Below, one piece after another: positions 43,186 through 51,187 of a stretch of DNA of 64,000 nt. Below the pieces are notes generated by a model. The model searched no databases. It saw only the letters and a program-made list of their open reading frames with translations, and was not told the DNA's origin. This DNA is from Bacteroidales bacterium UBA4070 (GTDB taxonomy: Bacteria > Bacteroidota > Bacteroidia > Bacteroidales > VadinHA17), in assembly GCA_002383485.1 (NCBI GenBank), contig DFYY01000032.1, forward strand, positions 90,103 to 154,102, given 5' to 3'. A program made the position numbers and the translations under genes. The first letter of the stretch is position 1, and every line of letters starts with the position of its first letter.

Positions 43186-46100
43186 GATCTTCCGTTTTCA
43201 TGGTTTTCCTTAATCTCCTCCAGGAACTTCATGTCCCTGAATGCAACCTTATGCTTCTTGTCCCTCTCGCCGTGGCGTGCTATCAGCACATATCCAACCG
43301 GCACCAGCACCATCGTAACGATGGTTGAGAAGACCAGACCGCCTATCACGGCAATACCCATCGGCTGCCACAACTCAGAACCCTCGCCCGGATTGATTGC
43401 CAGCGGGAGCATGGCAAGAATGGTTGTCAATGATGTCATAAGTACAGGCCTGAGCCTGGAACGCCCTGATTGAAGCACTGCCTGGTAAAGCTCTACGCCC
43501 CTGTCACGCGTCAGGTTGATGAAGTCTACAAGCACAATTGCGTTCTTGACAACGATACCGATCAGCATTATTGCGCCGATGGCGGCGATAAGGCTGAGAT
43601 TGGTGCCGGTCAGGAAGAGAGCAATTGCCACACCTGAGAAGGCAAAGGGTATAGAGAGCATGATGATCACCGGCATCTTCAGCGATTCAAACTGTGATGC
43701 CATTACAAGGTAAACCAGGATCAGCGAGATCACCATCAGCAACCCGATGTCCATGAATGATTCGGACATATCTTCGTAGGCGCCGGAGATCTCCACCATG
43801 ACCCCGGAGGGTATCGTCAGGGCATCAAGCTCCTTCTGGATGTCCTCAGCTATAAGGTTAAGAGCCCTCTTGTAGGGTGTCACGGAGACGGTCACAACGC
43901 GTTCCTTGCGTTTTCTCTCAATGTTAGGCGGCGACCAATACTCCTTGACTGTGGCTATCTCGCCCAGCCTGATGACCTGGCCGGTGGGAAGCGCAACCCC
44001 GATATTCTGCAATTCCGTGATGGAGTTGCGGGCTGATTCCTTATATCTTACGATGACATCGTATTCATCACCGAACTGGCGGAGCCGTGTTGCTGTCAGG
44101 CCGTCAACGCGATTGCGTATTGCGGTGGAGACCTGTGCAGTTGTCAGCCCGTACCGCAGTAGCTTGTCCTGGTCAAGAATGATCTGAAGTTCAGGTTTCG
44201 ACTTGTCGCGACTGATATCAACGTTGGCTGCACCCTGGATCTTCCTGACCCTCCCGGCCAGCTGTTCTGCCAGGAGATTTGTCTGTGATATGTCGAAGCC
44301 GTAGATCTCAATGTCAACAGTGTTTCCTCCCATGGCGCCCATTCCTCCTGACACGGCGAGAACTGAAAAGTTGATAACCTCAGGCATCGGGGCAATGATT
44401 CCCCTGATCTCCTCGGCAATCTCTTCCGAGGAACGTTTGCGGTCTTCCACATCAAGGAGCGCGAAGGTAAAGGTTACTACGTGAGTCCCGCTCTGGCCGA
44501 AGAGCGATGTTAATCCGCCGCTGTCATCCGTACCAGCAGACATCGAGATAAGCTTCACCTCCGGGATCTGCTTACGCACAATCGAATCGATCCTGTCTGC
44601 CACCTTTTCCGTCTCAGTTACCCTTGTACCGGTCTGAAGTTCTACGGTTGCCGACACCCGGGACTCATCAGCGGCAGGCATAAACTCCGTGCCGATGAAT
44701 TTAAACAGCATCATTGAGCCGATGAAGACCACCAGGGCTGCGGCAATCACAAATTTCTTGTGATGCAGCACCCACGACAAGGTTTTGACATAAAATCCGT
44801 CCAGCCACTCAAGGAATTTGTGAATGGAGCCGTCCCATGTCCACCACGGTGCATTTTCCTTCACCGGTCTCAACCTTAGCAGAAGAGTGCTAAGCGTCGG
44901 GGTGAGGGTGATGGCGGCAACGGTTGACATGATGATTGTAATGGAGACAATCCATCCCAGCTGGGCGAAGAGTACGCCTGTCAGCCCTTTTACAAAAGTC
45001 AGCGGCAGGAACACTGCCACAACGGTAAGAGTGGTGACGATTACCGCCAGCCATACCTCGTTGGTGGCGTAAATGGCTGCTTCGCGCGGGCGGCTCCCCC
45101 TCTCGATGTGCTTGGTGATGTTCTCAAGCACCACAATGGCATCGTCAACCACCATACCTATGGCTATGGAGAGTGACGAGAGCGAAATAATGTTAATGGA
45201 GCTTCCCGTCAGGAAGATATAGATGAATGCCACAAGCAGTGAGATGGGGATCGTCAGGGTGATGATCAGGGTAGCACGCCACCTCCCGAGGAAGAAGAGC
45301 ACCACCAGCACCACGAAGAGAGCGGCATACATGAGTGTCTCAGTCAGGTTGTTGATCGATCCCTGGATGAACTCCGAGGTATCCATTATCTTTTCGATGC
45401 GGATATCCGGGGGAAGGCTCTTCTGCAGTTTCTGTATCTCGGCATCAACCTCGCGGCAGATCTGGACGCTGTTTGCACCCGACATCTTCTGGACGAAGAG
45501 TGTCATCCCCTGCTTGCCATCGATCTTTGAAACCAGCTTGGTCTCCCTGATGGTGTCATTGACAGTGGCAATGTCACGGAGATAAACGTTATTACCGCTG
45601 AAGTTACCTACAATTAAGTTTGCAATCAGGTCGCTCTCCGCGAACTCTCCCTGAATCCTGATAGGGTAGTCCATCTTGCCCATCTCGAGATAACCGGCGG
45701 GCATGTTCATGTTTTCGGCCCGGAGGACGTTGCCAACCTGCTCTATGGTGAGGTTGTACGCCTCCATGCGCCGCGGGTCCACCTCAACGTAGATCTCTCT
45801 CCCCGGAACACCGGAGAGGGCCACGTTACCGACACCGTCAATGCGGTTCAGCGGGTTCACCAGCTTCTCGTCAAGTATCTTCTCAAGCCCCTTGTAGCTC
45901 TCCTCTGCAGTGATGGCGTAGAAGATAACGGGCATCATACTTGAGTTGAACTTGAAGATTGTCGGATCCTCGGCATCTTCGGGAAGGAAGCTCTGAATGA
46001 ATGAGAGGGAGCTTCGTACGTCGTTCGACGCCTCATCGAGGTTCGTTTCATATTCAAATTCCATGAAGATAACCGACACGTTGTCGCTCGAAGTGGATGT

Positions 46101-46340
46101 CATCTCCTTGAGCCCGGAGACGGAGTTGAGGGCGTCCTCAATGGGACGGGTAATATTCGTTTCAATATCCGCCGCACTGGCTCCGGGGTATATCGTGTAA
46201 ACTGACAGGAACGGGAGCTCGATCTCAGGATAGAGGTCGATTGGCAGCTGCGTCAGGGAATAAAGCCCCAGAACCATCGTGATCAGGAAGATCAGTATTG
46301 TGGTAACGGGCTTCTTTACTGCACTGGCATATATGCTCAT
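43182..46340 (-). CDS. RND-family efflux pump inner-membrane subunit
   Basis: The 1052-residue protein is a full AcrB/HAE1-type transporter with twelve membrane helices and two large periplasmic loops. The proton-relay Asp pair is seen in GMVVDDAIVVLENI (helix 4) and the Lys in GIVVKNAIVLVDF (helix 10). The N-terminal PVTTILIFLITMVLGLYSL and YPGASAADIE patterns are typical. It works with the adaptor and channel encoded just upstream to expel drugs or other toxic compounds. Substrate range cannot be read. Confidence 0.96.
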   Translation of the reverse strand: MSIYASAVKKPVTTILIFLITMVLGLYSLTQLPIDLYPEIELPFLSVYTIYPGASAADIETNITRPIEDALNSVSGLKEMTSTSSDNVSVIFMEFEYETNLDEASNDVRSSLSFIQSFLPEDAEDPTIFKFNSSMMPVIFYAITAEESYKGLEKILDEKLVNPLNRIDGVGNVALSGVPGREIYVEVDPRRMEAYNLTIEQVGNVLRAENMNMPAGYLEMGKMDYPIRIQGEFAESDLIANLIVGNFSGNNVYLRDIATVNDTIRETKLVSKIDGKQGMTLFVQKMSGANSVQICREVDAEIQKLQKSLPPDIRIEKIMDTSEFIQGSINNLTETLMYAALFVVLVVLFFLGRWRATLIITLTIPISLLVAFIYIFLTGSSINIISLSSLSIAIGMVVDDAIVVLENITKHIERGSRPREAAIYATNEVWLAVIVTTLTVVAVFLPLTFVKGLTGVLFAQLGWIVSITIIMSTVAAITLTPTLSTLLLRLRPVKENAPWWTWDGSIHKFLEWLDGFYVKTLSWVLHHKKFVIAAALVVFIGSMMLFKFIGTEFMPAADESRVSATVELQTGTRVTETEKVADRIDSIVRKQIPEVKLISMSAGTDDSGGLTSLFGQSGTHVVTFTFALLDVEDRKRSSEEIAEEIRGIIAPMPEVINFSVLAVSGGMGAMGGNTVDIEIYGFDISQTNLLAEQLAGRVRKIQGAANVDISRDKSKPELQIILDQDKLLRYGLTTAQVSTAIRNRVDGLTATRLRQFGDEYDVIVRYKESARNSITELQNIGVALPTGQVIRLGEIATVKEYWSPPNIERKRKERVVTVSVTPYKRALNLIAEDIQKELDALTIPSGVMVEISGAYEDMSESFMDIGLLMVISLILVYLVMASQFESLKMPVIIMLSIPFAFSGVAIALFLTGTNLSLIAAIGAIMLIGIVVKNAIVLVDFINLTRDRGVELYQAVLQSGRSRLRPVLMTSLTTILAMLPLAINPGEGSELWQPMGIAVIGGLVFSTIVTMVLVPVGYVLIARHGERDKKHKVAFRDMKFLEEIKENHENGRS

Positions 46341-46366
46341 AATCCGGGATTATCTCTTGTTAATCA

Positions 46367-47419
46367 TTATTTCGATATCTCTACCTTCTGGCCATTATTA
46401 AGGCGTGCCTGACCATCGGTGATGAGGCTGTCACCTTCCTTCAGATCACCGCCGGCGATCTCAAAACGGTCATCAAACCTCTGTCCGAGGATAACCGGTT
46501 TTCTGACGGCGACGCCGTTCTCAACTACGAAGATGTACCTCTCGTTGGTTCCCTCCTGCAGCAATACGGCGCTGGCGGGTACCACGAAGGCCTCTTCCTG
46601 TCCCATGTCGATGAATGCCCTGGCAAACATGCCGGGACGAAGCAGTTCACTGCCGTTGCTGATGCGAACCTCAGCGCGGAATGAGCGAGACATGGCATCA
46701 ATTGTCGGATGCACCCTGAAGATTGTTCCTTCAAAGGTTTTATCAGGGTAGACATCAGCTGCCACGCGCACTTTCATCCCGCTTTTGATGAGCGGGAAAT
46801 ACTGCTCCGAGACGCTGATGATGATCTTCACGGGGTTGATTTGCATAAGGGTGACCACGGCTGTCTTGCCTGACATGCCCGGCGCACCCGAATAGAGTTC
46901 GCCATCCTCAAGGTACTTGCCTGTAATGATTCCTGAGAAGGGAGCTTCAAGCTGGGTGTTCTCCTCCATGAATTCGACGTTGGTCTTCATCACCTCATAC
47001 TGCGCCTTCGTCTGGTCATAGAGCTGCTCCTTCACGCTTCCGACCTTTAGCAGGGTATCAAGCCGTGCCAGGTCCTTCTCGAGATTGGCCAGCTGGATCT
47101 TGTTAGCGTAGTACTGGGTACGGTCCATCAGGAAGAGCTTCTGCCCCTTCTGCACCCTGTCGCCAACCTCTACATATATCTTATCAACCCTGCCCGGTGT
47201 TGACGGTGCAAGATTGACTTCCTCGTACGCCAATATTGTGGATGTGTAATCGATTGTCCGGGCTATTTTAGTCTTGCTTACCGGCATCACCTTAATTGGA
47301 ATGGCGGCGACTGAGTCGGCTGTTGCTGCATCGGCGGCTCCGGCCTTTTTTTCCTTCGGGGCACATGATGCAAGCAGAATGCCGCCGGCAAGGATCAGTG
47401 TAAAAATTGTGCGATTCAT
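46367..47419 (-). CDS. RND efflux periplasmic adaptor (membrane fusion protein)
   Basis: The 350-residue lipoprotein has lipobox LLASC (Cys19), then a lipoyl-like half (VNLAPSTPGRVDKIYVEVGDRVQKGQKL), a helical hairpin (about 95-150), the second lipoyl half (LEAPFSGIITGKYLEDGELY) and a barrel domain. It links the inner-membrane pump to the TolC-type channel. Located 29 bases after the channel gene. Confidence 0.95.
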   Translation of the reverse strand: MNRTIFTLILAGGILLASCAPKEKKAGAADAATADSVAAIPIKVMPVSKTKIARTIDYTSTILAYEEVNLAPSTPGRVDKIYVEVGDRVQKGQKLFLMDRTQYYANKIQLANLEKDLARLDTLLKVGSVKEQLYDQTKAQYEVMKTNVEFMEENTQLEAPFSGIITGKYLEDGELYSGAPGMSGKTAVVTLMQINPVKIIISVSEQYFPLIKSGMKVRVAADVYPDKTFEGTIFRVHPTIDAMSRSFRAEVRISNGSELLRPGMFARAFIDMGQEEAFVVPASAVLLQEGTNERYIFVVENGVAVRKPVILGQRFDDRFEIAGGDLKEGDSLITDGQARLNNGQKVEISK

Positions 47420-47448
47420 TGTATTCTGTTTTTATTATTGTTTTTCTG

Positions 47449-48771
47449 TTACAGTTTGTTCATTAGTTTGTCAAATGCCACCTTGGTCTGGAGCAGGTTC
47501 ATCAGTGCCTGGATATAGTTGTTCTGGGCCGTCAGATAGTTATTGTTGGCCTGCGTCAGGTCAAGGCTGGAGGCCATCCCCTGGTTGTACTTGTTCTGGA
47601 AGCTTTTCAGAACCCGGTTGGCGATCTCGATGTTTGCCTTCTGACTCTTGAACTGCTCGTTTGCATTCAGCAGGTTATACCTGAGTTGCCGCTCCTGCAT
47701 CAGCAGCTGCTCGGAGACCATCGACCGGGTATTCATGCTCTTCTCCAGGTTGATCTCTGCCTTCTTTATTTTCGCGTTCCTGAGCCCCGATGCGAATATC
47801 GGGATCTGCAGCTGAAGAGCTACGGCCGAATAGGGAAAATACTGCATGTGCATCAGCTCGTCGCCCATCCCGTTCCTGTTGTAATAAATTGTGCCTGCGA
47901 GGCTGGGCAGAGTGCTGGCCTTCGCGCTTTTGAGAGCCAGTTCTGACATTGCATGCTGACTCTGAATGAGCTGGTAGCTTATGTTATCCTCCAGCTTGAA
48001 CTCATCGGTCAGAAGCATTTCGACATCGATCTTAGAGGTGATGTCATCCAGGTTGTCAGTGAGGTTTATCCCTGTACCGGCAGGTACGCCAAGGAGAAAC
48101 CTGAGCATATTGTGATTCACTTCCAGGGTGCGGAGCATTGATGACCTTGAGTTTTCGAGCATGGTAACGGTCGACTGCATCTGGTCCACATCGGTTGACT
48201 CGGCCATGCCCACACTGTACATCGCCTTTGTTGATGCAAGGATAGTATTCAGGTTTTCAAGGTTTGCATCAATCACATTGACACTCTCCTTGAGTGTGAG
48301 AATCAGGAAGTAGACATTCTTGACGTTCTCCTTTGTCTCGAGAGTTGTCTGTGCAAGTCCCTGGCGGGCGAGGGTAGTTGCCATCTTCGCCGTCTGTACG
48401 CCCACAAGCCACGGGGCGTTAAATATTACTGTGGAGGCCGAAACACCAGCGGCAGCATCATATTTGGTACCGAACTTGAACGGGGTGGGTGTTCCTCCGA
48501 AGTCGATGATCCTTGTCATGATTGCCAGGTTGTAGCTGAGTGAGGCTGTCGCGTCTATTGAAGGTAGTCCGGCAGCCATTGTTTCCCAGACCCCTTTCTC
48601 GGATGCAAGCAGCTCATACCTGGCCGATGCCACACTCCGGTTTTTGTCAAGTGCGTAATCAACAGCCTCATCGACTGTAAGTGAGAGGGCTGCCGGGACA
48701 TCCTGTGCCGAGAGGCTCATGCCGGCGGCGGATGTCGCGATTAAGATGATAGCAATAATTATTCTTTTCAT
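47449..48771 (-). CDS. TolC-family outer-membrane channel
   Basis: About 440 residues from the ATG in front of the signal peptide (MKRIIIAIILIATSAAGMSL); 19 further open codons upstream overlap the regulator gene and are less likely. Long amphipathic helices in two structural repeats (ENVKNVYFLILTLKESVNVID, and later SLDLTQANNNYLTAQNNYIQ) are typical of outer-membrane efflux proteins. It forms the exit duct for the RND pump. Confidence 0.94.
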   Translation of the reverse strand: MKRIIIAIILIATSAAGMSLSAQDVPAALSLTVDEAVDYALDKNRSVASARYELLASEKGVWETMAAGLPSIDATASLSYNLAIMTRIIDFGGTPTPFKFGTKYDAAAGVSASTVIFNAPWLVGVQTAKMATTLARQGLAQTTLETKENVKNVYFLILTLKESVNVIDANLENLNTILASTKAMYSVGMAESTDVDQMQSTVTMLENSRSSMLRTLEVNHNMLRFLLGVPAGTGINLTDNLDDITSKIDVEMLLTDEFKLEDNISYQLIQSQHAMSELALKSAKASTLPSLAGTIYYNRNGMGDELMHMQYFPYSAVALQLQIPIFASGLRNAKIKKAEINLEKSMNTRSMVSEQLLMQERQLRYNLLNANEQFKSQKANIEIANRVLKSFQNKYNQGMASSLDLTQANNNYLTAQNNYIQALMNLLQTKVAFDKLMNKL

Positions 48772-48802
48772 ATAGCCGTTTATAACTGTTACTGTTTCAA
48801 AA

Positions 48803-49420
48803 TCAAATCTCATTCTCCATCGAATCAATCAGTTCAACACCTTTGGCGGTGGAGATTCCGCGCATGAAACTGATCATGACGTTACGCATGATGTCCCTCT
48901 GCATGAAGATCTCCCTGGGAAAAAGCTCCTCATCTCCTGCCATGGTTGAAATGCCTTTAAATGCCCTGCCTACAATCTCAACATTAATGTCCTTCCTGAA
49001 AATTTCCTGGCTGACCCCCTTTTCAAGTATCTTCCTGGCAGCCTCATAATCAGGATTCTCACATTTCTCCTTCAGACGTTTCAATACATTGCTGTGGTAC
49101 TTCTTCAGATCAGAACCAATCAGCGGATTCATTGTGGCAGCATGATCCCTTCCCGTCCTTACGATGCAGAAGACAGCTGAGATCACATCAGGAGAGGAGT
49201 CCAGAATCTTGTCAATCATCTCCCTCTGCTTGATTATTATAGAATCCATTACCGCGAAAAGCAACGTATCCTTGTCAATGAACCTTTCGTAAATACTTCT
49301 CTTCGAAATCCCGAGATGTGAAGCAATGGCATCCATGGTGACTGCCCTGATACCGTGTATACGGAACAGATCCGCAGCTCCGGTAATTATTCTGTCATCA
49401 TATTCCTGCATCTGGTTCAT
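48803..49420 (-). CDS. TetR-family transcriptional regulator
   Basis: The 205-residue protein has an N-terminal HTH (about 20-60, with ITMDAIASHLGISKRSIYERFIDKDTL) and a helical ligand-binding domain. It is the first gene of the efflux operon (31-base gap to the channel gene). A palindrome in front of it (49450-49468) is a good operator candidate, so it probably represses its own operon until a substrate of the pump binds. Confidence 0.92.
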   Translation of the reverse strand: MNQMQEYDDRIITGAADLFRIHGIRAVTMDAIASHLGISKRSIYERFIDKDTLLFAVMDSIIIKQREMIDKILDSSPDVISAVFCIVRTGRDHAATMNPLIGSDLKKYHSNVLKRLKEKCENPDYEAARKILEKGVSQEIFRKDINVEIVGRAFKGISTMAGDEELFPREIFMQRDIMRNVMISFMRGISTAKGVELIDSMENEI

Positions 49421-49449
49421 CCATTTCCTGAATTAGGGCGCAATATTCA

Positions 49450-49468
49450 GAAAACTTTTAGAGTTTTC
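49450..49468. promoter_or_regulatory. Candidate TetR operator
   Basis: A 19-base perfect inverted repeat, GAAAACT-TTTAG-AGTTTTC, lies 30 bases upstream of the TetR start. Read on the minus strand a TTTG (49469-49472, partly touching the repeat) stands just before it, as a -33 box would, so binding could block the promoter. Confidence 0.55.
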
Positions 49469-49537
49469 AAAGTTTTTTATGATAAATAATTGTTAAATAC
49501 CGCCGAGTTGCGGTAATGAGCCGGTGAACGGCATGAA

Positions 49538-49875
49538 GAATTGCGATTTGCGAGTTTGCGAATTTGGTCGCAACAATGCAATAATTGTATTAGGCATGGC
49601 TCCGCCTTTCTGTAATCCCAGGGTGGTATCTTTGTCTGTTACATTTTTCCATAACGGTCATAGACCGTTAAGAATTGTAACCTGCAGGCCCCCACCCACC
49701 CGCTTCGAGGGAGGGGGGCCGGGTAGCATGGTTATACAGTTCTTCAACCTCACGAGGTTGGGAAAAACACATATCCCACTGGTTTTCAATTATTACCCTC
49801 AAGGAGGAGTATGCAGCTATTCTAGCCATCTGACCCTGGTGGCAATCCTAATTCGCAACTCGAAATTCGAAATTC
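49538..49875. repeat. Non-coding element with terminal inverted repeats and internal hairpins
   Basis: A stretch of about 338 bases between the TetR gene and the sorting-domain protein has imperfect inverted ends: arm one at 49538-49564 and arm two at 49850-49875, matching at roughly 22 of 27 positions. Inside are three hairpins: TAACGGTC-ATA-GACCGTTA (49652-49670), a GC-rich stem with GGCCCCC and GGGGGCC ends (49687-49720) and CAACCTC-AC-GAGGTTG (49745-49760). No convincing reading frame is present. The layout is like a MITE or REP-type dispersed repeat; an RNA gene is a second possibility. Confidence 0.5.
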
Positions 49876-49882
49876 GGAAATC

Positions 49883-51097
49883 CTACCTGTAGAGATAGAC
49901 CGTCCCCCGATACTCGCGGCTCTTGTATTCGACATCATCATATCCCACGGCACGCATAATATAAAAATAGGCACCCGGGCCGGCACGGCGCTCGGAATTA
50001 TTGATCTTGCCATCCCATCCCTGCCAGTCCTGAAGCACCTCACCGTCAGCTTCGTAATTGTAGACACGGTGACCGCTCTTGGAAAAGACCTGCAGGTTCA
50101 CGAAGCGAAGCGACTGCTTCTCAGGAACGAAGAAATCATTGAGGCCGTCGTCATTAGGAGTAAAGACGTTTGGAATTTTCAGGAGAGAGGGGAGCACACT
50201 GATCCTCACCGTGGCCGAATCGCGGCAGGTAAGTTCGCTCTCTATCAGGAGAGAAACTGTGTAATCACCGGGTATATAATAAGTATGTGTTGCCGGATCG
50301 GGCATATTTGAGACTGAGTCATCGCCAAACCTCCATGTATACTTCATCGCCCTGACAGAGTTATCTATAAATGATACCTCCAGCGGCGCCTCGCCCTCCA
50401 ATGGTTCAGCAGTGAACTCAGCCTTGACATGAATGGAGGTATAATCGAAGGAAGCCGTAATGGAGCATCCGAAGCTGTCGGTTACCTCCAGTGAGTATCT
50501 CACGTCTTCCAGTGGCGGCGAGAAGGTGATCGGGTCAATCTCCAGGTCAGGATATGGTATTGCCGATGAAGGCGATGATGACCAGAGGTGCTTCACACCG
50601 TTGGGCAAAATTCGTGATGCATTTGTTGACGGATCGTAGTAGGTAAATGGATCCGTTGCCTTTGTACCGTCAAGAGCGACATAATCGCAGGTATAGTGGA
50701 GCAGGACTGCCTGAGACACAGGTTTGTCAATACTGATCCACGCAAAGAGTTCCGCGGTGTATCCTCCGCCGTCAGTTATCTGCACATGGTATCCTCCTTC
50801 GGCGAGGCCGGAGGCTACAGATGTTACTCCTGATTCTGTTTTCACGGGGATTGAAAAACCTCCGCCAGCCTGGTTGTACCTGGTCCATGTAAAAGTGAAG
50901 GGAGCTGTACCTCCCGGGCTTGTAGCCTCCAGTGTGCCTGTAGTTCCACCGGTGCCGTCACAGAAGATAAATACCGGGTCATGCCTGGCGGTGACCGGAT
51001 AAGTGGTATAGCGCACCGTGCGGCTGCCGGGGGCAGTGATCTGCGCCTGTACCGCCAGGGGCAACAAAATGATTATGAGAGCCAGATATCTTGACAC
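49883..51097 (-). CDS. PKD-domain protein with type IX secretion sorting domain (type B)
   Basis: The 404-residue protein has a signal peptide (about 1-19, ending AVQAQ). Two Ig/PKD-like domains follow; the second shows AEFTAEPLEGEAPLEVSFID and YTWRFGDDSVSN, the PKD hallmark. The C-terminal 95 residues are a CHU_C/gliding-associated domain (IPNVFTPNDDGLNDFF, LQVFSKSGHRVY, GPGAYFYIM), the type B signal for the type IX secretion system. It should be exported and attached to the cell surface. The start is GTG. It is a single gene, divergent from the helicase gene. Confidence 0.92.
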   Translation of the reverse strand: MSRYLALIIILLPLAVQAQITAPGSRTVRYTTYPVTARHDPVFIFCDGTGGTTGTLEATSPGGTAPFTFTWTRYNQAGGGFSIPVKTESGVTSVASGLAEGGYHVQITDGGGYTAELFAWISIDKPVSQAVLLHYTCDYVALDGTKATDPFTYYDPSTNASRILPNGVKHLWSSSPSSAIPYPDLEIDPITFSPPLEDVRYSLEVTDSFGCSITASFDYTSIHVKAEFTAEPLEGEAPLEVSFIDNSVRAMKYTWRFGDDSVSNMPDPATHTYYIPGDYTVSLLIESELTCRDSATVRISVLPSLLKIPNVFTPNDDGLNDFFVPEKQSLRFVNLQVFSKSGHRVYNYEADGEVLQDWQGWDGKINNSERRAGPGAYFYIMRAVGYDDVEYKSREYRGTVYLYR

Positions 51098-51132
51098 ACC
51101 TGATTAACGGATTTAGTCCTCCAAATGATATG

Positions 51133-51140
51133 CAAACCTA
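51133..51140 (-). promoter_or_regulatory. Candidate Bacteroidota -7 box
   Basis: Minus-strand TAGGTTTG matches TAnnTTTG exactly, 35 bases before the GTG start of the sorting-domain protein. No clear -33 TTTG is seen. Confidence 0.4.
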
Positions 51141-51187
51141 ATAAAAAATGACGTTCTTTGGGGGATTAAAATTCTGCATTTTCATTC

